A DNA stretch of 33,088 bases from an uncultured Eubacteriales bacterium (GTDB lineage Bacteria; Bacillota; Clostridia; Oscillospirales; Oscillospiraceae): contig CABSFY010000012.1 of NCBI GenBank assembly GCA_902477055.1, forward strand, positions 1 through 33,088. Reading direction: 5' to 3'. Shown here in pieces: positions 29,792 to 33,088 of this stretch. The notes beneath the pieces are model-generated. The model was not told the origin of the DNA. It ran no database searches and worked only from the letters and a program-made list of their open reading frames with translations. Within the stretch, counting starts at the first letter, position 1. Each line of letters begins with the position of its first letter. The translations under genes and the position numbers were made by a program.

Positions 29792-32062
29792 ATGAAACCG
29801 ACGCTTTGCAGTAAATGCAAAAAGAACGTTGCCGTGATTTTCATCACGAAGGTCGAAAACGGCCAAACCACAAACGAGGGCCTGTGCCTGAAGTGCGCCA
29901 AGGAGCTTGGCATCAAGCAGGTAGACGACATTGTGCAGCGCATGGGCATTTCCGACGAGGACCTGGAGGCGCTCAGCGGCGAAATGATGTCGCTCATGCA
30001 GCAGCCGGACGAGGGCGACGACGAGGACGAGGTCGGCAGCCGCACGGCCACCTTCCCGCATATGAACCGCCTGTTCGGCGGGAACGACCTTGCCAAAAAG
30101 GAGGAACCGGCCGAGCGTAAGGAGCCGGCTTCCGACAAGCCCAAGAGCAAAAGGCACAAGTTCCTTGACACGTATTGCCTCAATCTGACGGCGAAGGCGC
30201 GGGACGGCAAGCTCGACAATATCATCGGCCGCGAAACGGAAACCGAGCGTGTGATTCAAATTCTCAACCGCCGCCAGAAGAACAATCCCTGCCTCATCGG
30301 CGAGCCGGGCGTCGGCAAGACTGCAATCGCGGAGGGCCTCGCCCAACGCATTGTTGCGGGAAACGTCCCCTTCAAGCTGCGCGACAAGGAGGTCTATCTG
30401 CTCGATCTGACTTCTCTCGTTGCAGGAACGCAGTTCCGTGGGCAGTTTGAAAGCCGTATGAAAAGCCTTATCACCGAGATCAAGGCCTGCGGGAACATCA
30501 TTCTGGTCATCGACGAGGTGCATAATCTGGTCGGCGCGGGCGATGCGGAGGGCTCCATGAGCGCCGCGAATATTCTCAAGCCCGCCCTCTCTCGCGGCGA
30601 GATTCAGGTCATCGGCGCGACGACCTTCGCCGAATACCGAAAGTATATCGAGAAGGACTCCGCACTGGAGCGCCGTTTTCAGCCGGTCACGGTCGCCGAA
30701 CCGAGCATTGAGGAATCCGTATCGATCATTCGCGGCATTTCTCATTACTATGAGCTGTTCCACGGCGTACGCGTCACGCCGGAAATTGCGCGGCAGGCCG
30801 TCATTCTCTCCGAGCGGTATATCACCGACCGGTTTTTGCCGGACAAGGCGATCGACCTGCTCGACGAGGCCTGCTCCGACTTGAACCTGCATACAAAGGA
30901 AATCTCCGACCTCGCCGAAAAGCGCAAGGAACGCGATGACTATCAGCTTGAGGTCAAGATGCTCTCGGAGGATACGGAAAACGAGAACTTTGAGCGCCTT
31001 GCCACCCTCCGCAGCAGCATCTGCCGCCTCGACAGCGAAATTGCCGAGCTGGAGGCCAAGCCCGCGCCCGTGCTGACGATAGAAAACCTCGCCCGCGTGA
31101 TCGAGCTTTGGACAAAAATTCCCGCCAGTAAAATTCGCGCACAGGAATATGAACAGCTCCGCTCCCTCGATCAGCGGCTCAAGCAACACATCGTCGGGCA
31201 GGACGAGGCGATTGCCGCCGTTTGCTCTGCCATTCGCCGCAACCGCGTCGGCATTTCCACGAAGAAGCATCCGGTTTCCTTCATCTTTGTCGGCTCGACC
31301 GGCGTTGGCAAAACGGAGCTGGTCAAGCGGCTGGCCGACGAGCTGTTCGACTCCGTGGACGCGCTGGTCCGGCTGGATATGTCGGAATACATGGAGCGGC
31401 ACTCCGTTTCCAAGCTCATCGGCTCGCCTCCCGGCTATGTCGGCTACGACGAGGCCGGTCAGCTCACCGAAAAGATTCGCCGTAAGCCCTATAGCGTTAT
31501 CCTGTTCGACGAGCTGGAAAAGGCGCATCCGGACGTGCTGAACGTCCTGCTGCAAATTCTGGACGACGGGCGCATCACCGACGCGCAGGGCCGCGTGGTC
31601 AATTTTGAAAACACCGTCATCGTCATGACCTCCAACGCAGGCTCTGACCGAAAGGACGGCTCGGTCGGCTTCGGCCGCAGCATGTCCGAGCAGAGCAAGG
31701 ACAAGGCGATGAAGGCCCTGTCCGAGTTCCTGCGGCCGGAATTCCTCAACCGCGTGGATGAGATCATCTGCTTCAACCGTCTGAGCGAGGAGAATTTCCG
31801 CGGCATCGCGGCGATCATGCTGGGCGAGCTGAAGGCCAACCTCGGCGAGCGCGGCGTTGCGCTGACATGGGGCGAGAGCATCATCGACCATCTGGTCAAG
31901 GCATCCTACTCCGTCACCTACGGCGCGAGGAATCTGCGCCGCACCATCCAGCGCGAGCTGGAGGACGGCATCGCCGAGAAGATCATCGACAGCTTTGAGG
32001 CCCCCATCACCGCCATCGCGCTGACCGTCGTTGACGGAAAGGTCGTCATCACGGCAAGCTGA
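29792..32062 (+). CDS. ClpE-like AAA+ ATPase (Clp protease ATP-binding subunit)
   Basis: Hexameric protein unfoldase expected to feed substrates to ClpP, 756 residues. The N-terminus is a zinc finger, Cys6-x2-Cys9 and Cys32-x2-Cys35 (spacing C-x2-C-x22-C-x2-C), exactly that of ClpE; the double Clp_N repeat of ClpC is absent. An acidic, low-complexity linker (about 68-120) leads to D1 with Walker A G-E-P-G-V-G-K-T (170-177), then a short charged middle region (about 370-410), and D2 with Walker A G-S-T-G-V-G-K-T (501-508). The V-G-F loop at 625-627 fits the ClpP-docking tripeptide. Ribosome binding site TTAGGAGG. No CtsR or McsAB gene and no CtsR-type heptad repeat is seen upstream, so stress control is not evident. 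Confidence 0.88.
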   Translation: MKPTLCSKCKKNVAVIFITKVENGQTTNEGLCLKCAKELGIKQVDDIVQRMGISDEDLEALSGEMMSLMQQPDEGDDEDEVGSRTATFPHMNRLFGGNDLAKKEEPAERKEPASDKPKSKRHKFLDTYCLNLTAKARDGKLDNIIGRETETERVIQILNRRQKNNPCLIGEPGVGKTAIAEGLAQRIVAGNVPFKLRDKEVYLLDLTSLVAGTQFRGQFESRMKSLITEIKACGNIILVIDEVHNLVGAGDAEGSMSAANILKPALSRGEIQVIGATTFAEYRKYIEKDSALERRFQPVTVAEPSIEESVSIIRGISHYYELFHGVRVTPEIARQAVILSERYITDRFLPDKAIDLLDEACSDLNLHTKEISDLAEKRKERDDYQLEVKMLSEDTENENFERLATLRSSICRLDSEIAELEAKPAPVLTIENLARVIELWTKIPASKIRAQEYEQLRSLDQRLKQHIVGQDEAIAAVCSAIRRNRVGISTKKHPVSFIFVGSTGVGKTELVKRLADELFDSVDALVRLDMSEYMERHSVSKLIGSPPGYVGYDEAGQLTEKIRRKPYSVILFDELEKAHPDVLNVLLQILDDGRITDAQGRVVNFENTVIVMTSNAGSDRKDGSVGFGRSMSEQSKDKAMKALSEFLRPEFLNRVDEIICFNRLSEENFRGIAAIMLGELKANLGERGVALTWGESIIDHLVKASYSVTYGARNLRRTIQRELEDGIAEKIIDSFEAPITAIALTVVDGKVVITAS

Positions 32063-32073
32063 CAGGAGGTTCT

Positions 32074-32862
32074 ATGAGAAAGATAAAGGCGGCTTTTTTC
32101 GACATCGACGGCACGCTCGTATCGCTGAAAACGAAAGTCTGTCCCGCCGACGCAAAGCAGGCCATCGCAGATCTACGAAGCAAGGGCATTTTGTGCTTCG
32201 TCGCGACGGGCCGGTCCCGGTTTGAGATTGCGTCGGAGCATCTGCTCGACGGACTGGCATTCGACGGCTATCTTACCGACAATGGGCAGGATGCCTATGA
32301 TGCCGACGGGACACTGCTCTACGGCCGGTCCATTCCCCGCAGCGATGCCGCCGCCGTGCTGGACTGGGCCGAGCGGACCGGCTGCGCCTGTTGGTTCGTC
32401 GGCGCAGAGAAAAGCTGCGTGAATTGCCATACCCCCATCGTTGCCGAGGCCATGGCGGCCATCCATACCCGTCCGCCGGAGCTCGGCGACCTGCGGCCGA
32501 TGCTGGAGCTGCCGATCTACAAGATCGTCCTCTTTCAGCGGCGGGAGCAGGTGCAGGCGGTCGCCGCACTGGCCCCGAACTGCGTCATGACGGAATGGTA
32601 CCCGCTGGGGCAGGACGTGATCTCAAAGGAGGGCGGCAAGCGCAACGCGATGCTCGGCGTTTTGGAGCAGTACGGCATCCAGCCGGAGGAGAGCATCGCC
32701 TTCGGCGACTCAGAGAATGACAACGAGATGCTGCGCGCCGCCGGAATCGGCGTTGCCATGGGCAATGCCGCGCCGGACACGAAGGCAGCCGCAGACTATA
32801 TCACCGACGACTGTGACGAGCACGGCCTTGTCAACGCGCTGAAGCATTTCGGCGTGCTATAA
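32074..32862 (+). CDS. HAD-superfamily hydrolase, Cof type
   Basis: Phosphatase of the Cof/YbiV class (HAD subfamily IIB), 262 residues. Motif I is D-I-D-G-T-L (aspartates near residues 10 and 12), motif II the T-G-R in V-A-T-G-R-S, motif III the lysine in I-S-K-E-G-G-K, and motif IV G-D-S-E-N-D-N-E-M-L. The large alpha/beta cap between motifs II and III is present. These enzymes act on sugar phosphates, FMN or PLP; the substrate here is unknown. CAGGAGG precedes ATG 32074, 11 bases after the ClpE-like gene. A terminator at 32871 ends the unit. Confidence 0.93.
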   Translation: MRKIKAAFFDIDGTLVSLKTKVCPADAKQAIADLRSKGILCFVATGRSRFEIASEHLLDGLAFDGYLTDNGQDAYDADGTLLYGRSIPRSDAAAVLDWAERTGCACWFVGAEKSCVNCHTPIVAEAMAAIHTRPPELGDLRPMLELPIYKIVLFQRREQVQAVAALAPNCVMTEWYPLGQDVISKEGGKRNAMLGVLEQYGIQPEESIAFGDSENDNEMLRAAGIGVAMGNAAPDTKAAADYITDDCDEHGLVNALKHFGVL

Positions 32863-32870
32863 TAAAATTC

Positions 32871-32904
32871 GCGGAGATGGTACAAAACCATCTCCGCTGT
32901 TTTT
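32871..32904 (+). terminator. Terminator after the HAD gene
   Basis: Perfect 11-bp stem GCGGAGATGGT / ACCATCTCCGC (32871-32881, 32887-32897), loop ACAAA, followed by TGTTTTTCTG. It closes the long plus-strand unit that probably starts at the class A PBP promoter. Confidence 0.88.
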
Positions 32905-32936
32905 CTGCTTTTTACACGTCCAAGAAGCCGTAAATT

Positions 32937-33088
32937 TGTCATTGCGAGTCCATAAAATGGCCGTGGCAATCTCGTGCAGGCATCTGCCAAAAGGACGTGG
33001 GTTACGGATTGCCACGTCGCTTCGCTCCGACCGGCTAGCGGAGTGGCCGCATCCGTAAGGCGGCAAAGCCGCCAACGGCTGCGACATC
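32937..33088. repeat. Palindrome-rich dispersed-type repeat element (runs off the window)
   Basis: The stretch begins TTGTCATTGCGAG and contains CGTGGCAATC (32962-32971) with its exact complement GATTGCCACG (33007-33016). It also has ACGTGG/CCACGT (32995-33000, 33012-33017), CTCCG...CGGAG around 33026, and GGCGGC-AAA-GCCGCC near 33059-33073. The wording CATTGCGAG ... GATTGCCACGTCGCTTCGCTCC matches a type of non-coding repeat I know to be scattered in many bacterial genomes. An open frame across it on the minus strand is a translation of the repeat, not a gene. The right boundary is outside the window. Confidence 0.65.

Noticed and set aside
29777..31891. A 704-codon open frame on the minus strand opposite the ClpE-like gene
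   Set aside because: It is the mirror of a highly conserved coding region in GC-rich DNA, has no domain features, and no ribosome binding site or promoter.
32857..33087. A 76-codon minus-strand frame at the right edge
   Set aside because: It is entirely within the terminator and the palindromic repeat; such translations are a known artefact of this kind of repeat.
1..33088. CRISPR array, tRNA genes, insertion sequence, prophage or toxin-antitoxin pair
   Set aside because: No regularly spaced direct repeats, no cloverleaf with TTCRANY arm, no transposase or integrase motifs, and no paired small toxin-like genes were seen in the gaps.

Overview
The window is a GC-rich, densely coded stretch of chromosome. 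It most likely comes from a high-GC member of the Clostridia, possibly Oscillospirales/Ruminococcaceae-like; the lineage is inferred. Support comes from strong AAAGGAGG-type ribosome binding sites, some TTG starts, an ENP1-like cell-wall peptidase, a DUF1292 protein, a BofC-like small protein, an EcfA1-EcfA2-EcfT module and a Firmicute-type 6S RNA. No phage, plasmid, CRISPR array, insertion sequence or tRNA gene was seen. Most of the window is core housekeeping DNA, and I found no convincing new multi-gene defence or biosynthetic system.

Layout. (1) 1-4751, plus strand: end of maf, mreC, mreD, PBP2 (mrdA) and a nucleoside hydrolase. This is a cell-elongation cluster closed by a two-way terminator shared with the convergent low-molecular-weight phosphatase (4827-5306, minus). 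(2) 5463-13202, plus strand: a tight operon of RlmI-like rRNA methyltransferase, inositol-monophosphatase-like enzyme, M3 lipoprotein peptidase, mnmE, rsmG and mnmG. It runs from an extended -10 promoter to another two-way terminator, and its theme is rRNA/tRNA modification. (3) 13232-15366, minus strand: M14 gamma-D-glutamyl-diamino-acid peptidase and an aromatic-acid-exporter-like membrane protein, separated by a terminator hairpin that contains the ribosome binding site of the peptidase gene. (4) 15440-18113, plus strand: a GNAT acetyltransferase, then psuK (with an N-terminal helix-turn-helix) and psuG for pseudouridine breakdown, driven by a perfect-consensus promoter with a 16-bp inverted repeat just downstream. 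(5) 18292-21673, minus strand: tcdA, a membrane-anchored SurA/PrsA-like foldase, a 6S RNA, a DUF1292 protein and a BofC-like small secreted protein. (6) 21842-32862, plus strand: a class A PBP with an unusual four-cysteine (zinc-ribbon-like) insert, a second COG1092-type methyltransferase, ecfA1-ecfA2-ecfT, truA, a DUF5711-like membrane protein, a ClpE-like AAA+ unfoldase and a Cof-type HAD phosphatase, closed by a terminator. (7) 32937-33088: a palindrome-rich repeat of dispersed-element type running off the window edge.

The best second-look items are the cysteine-rich insert in the class A PBP, the 6S RNA, the terminator/RBS overlap before the M14 peptidase, the likely self-regulated psuKG operon, the nested palindromes at 18122-18293 and the repeat at the right end.
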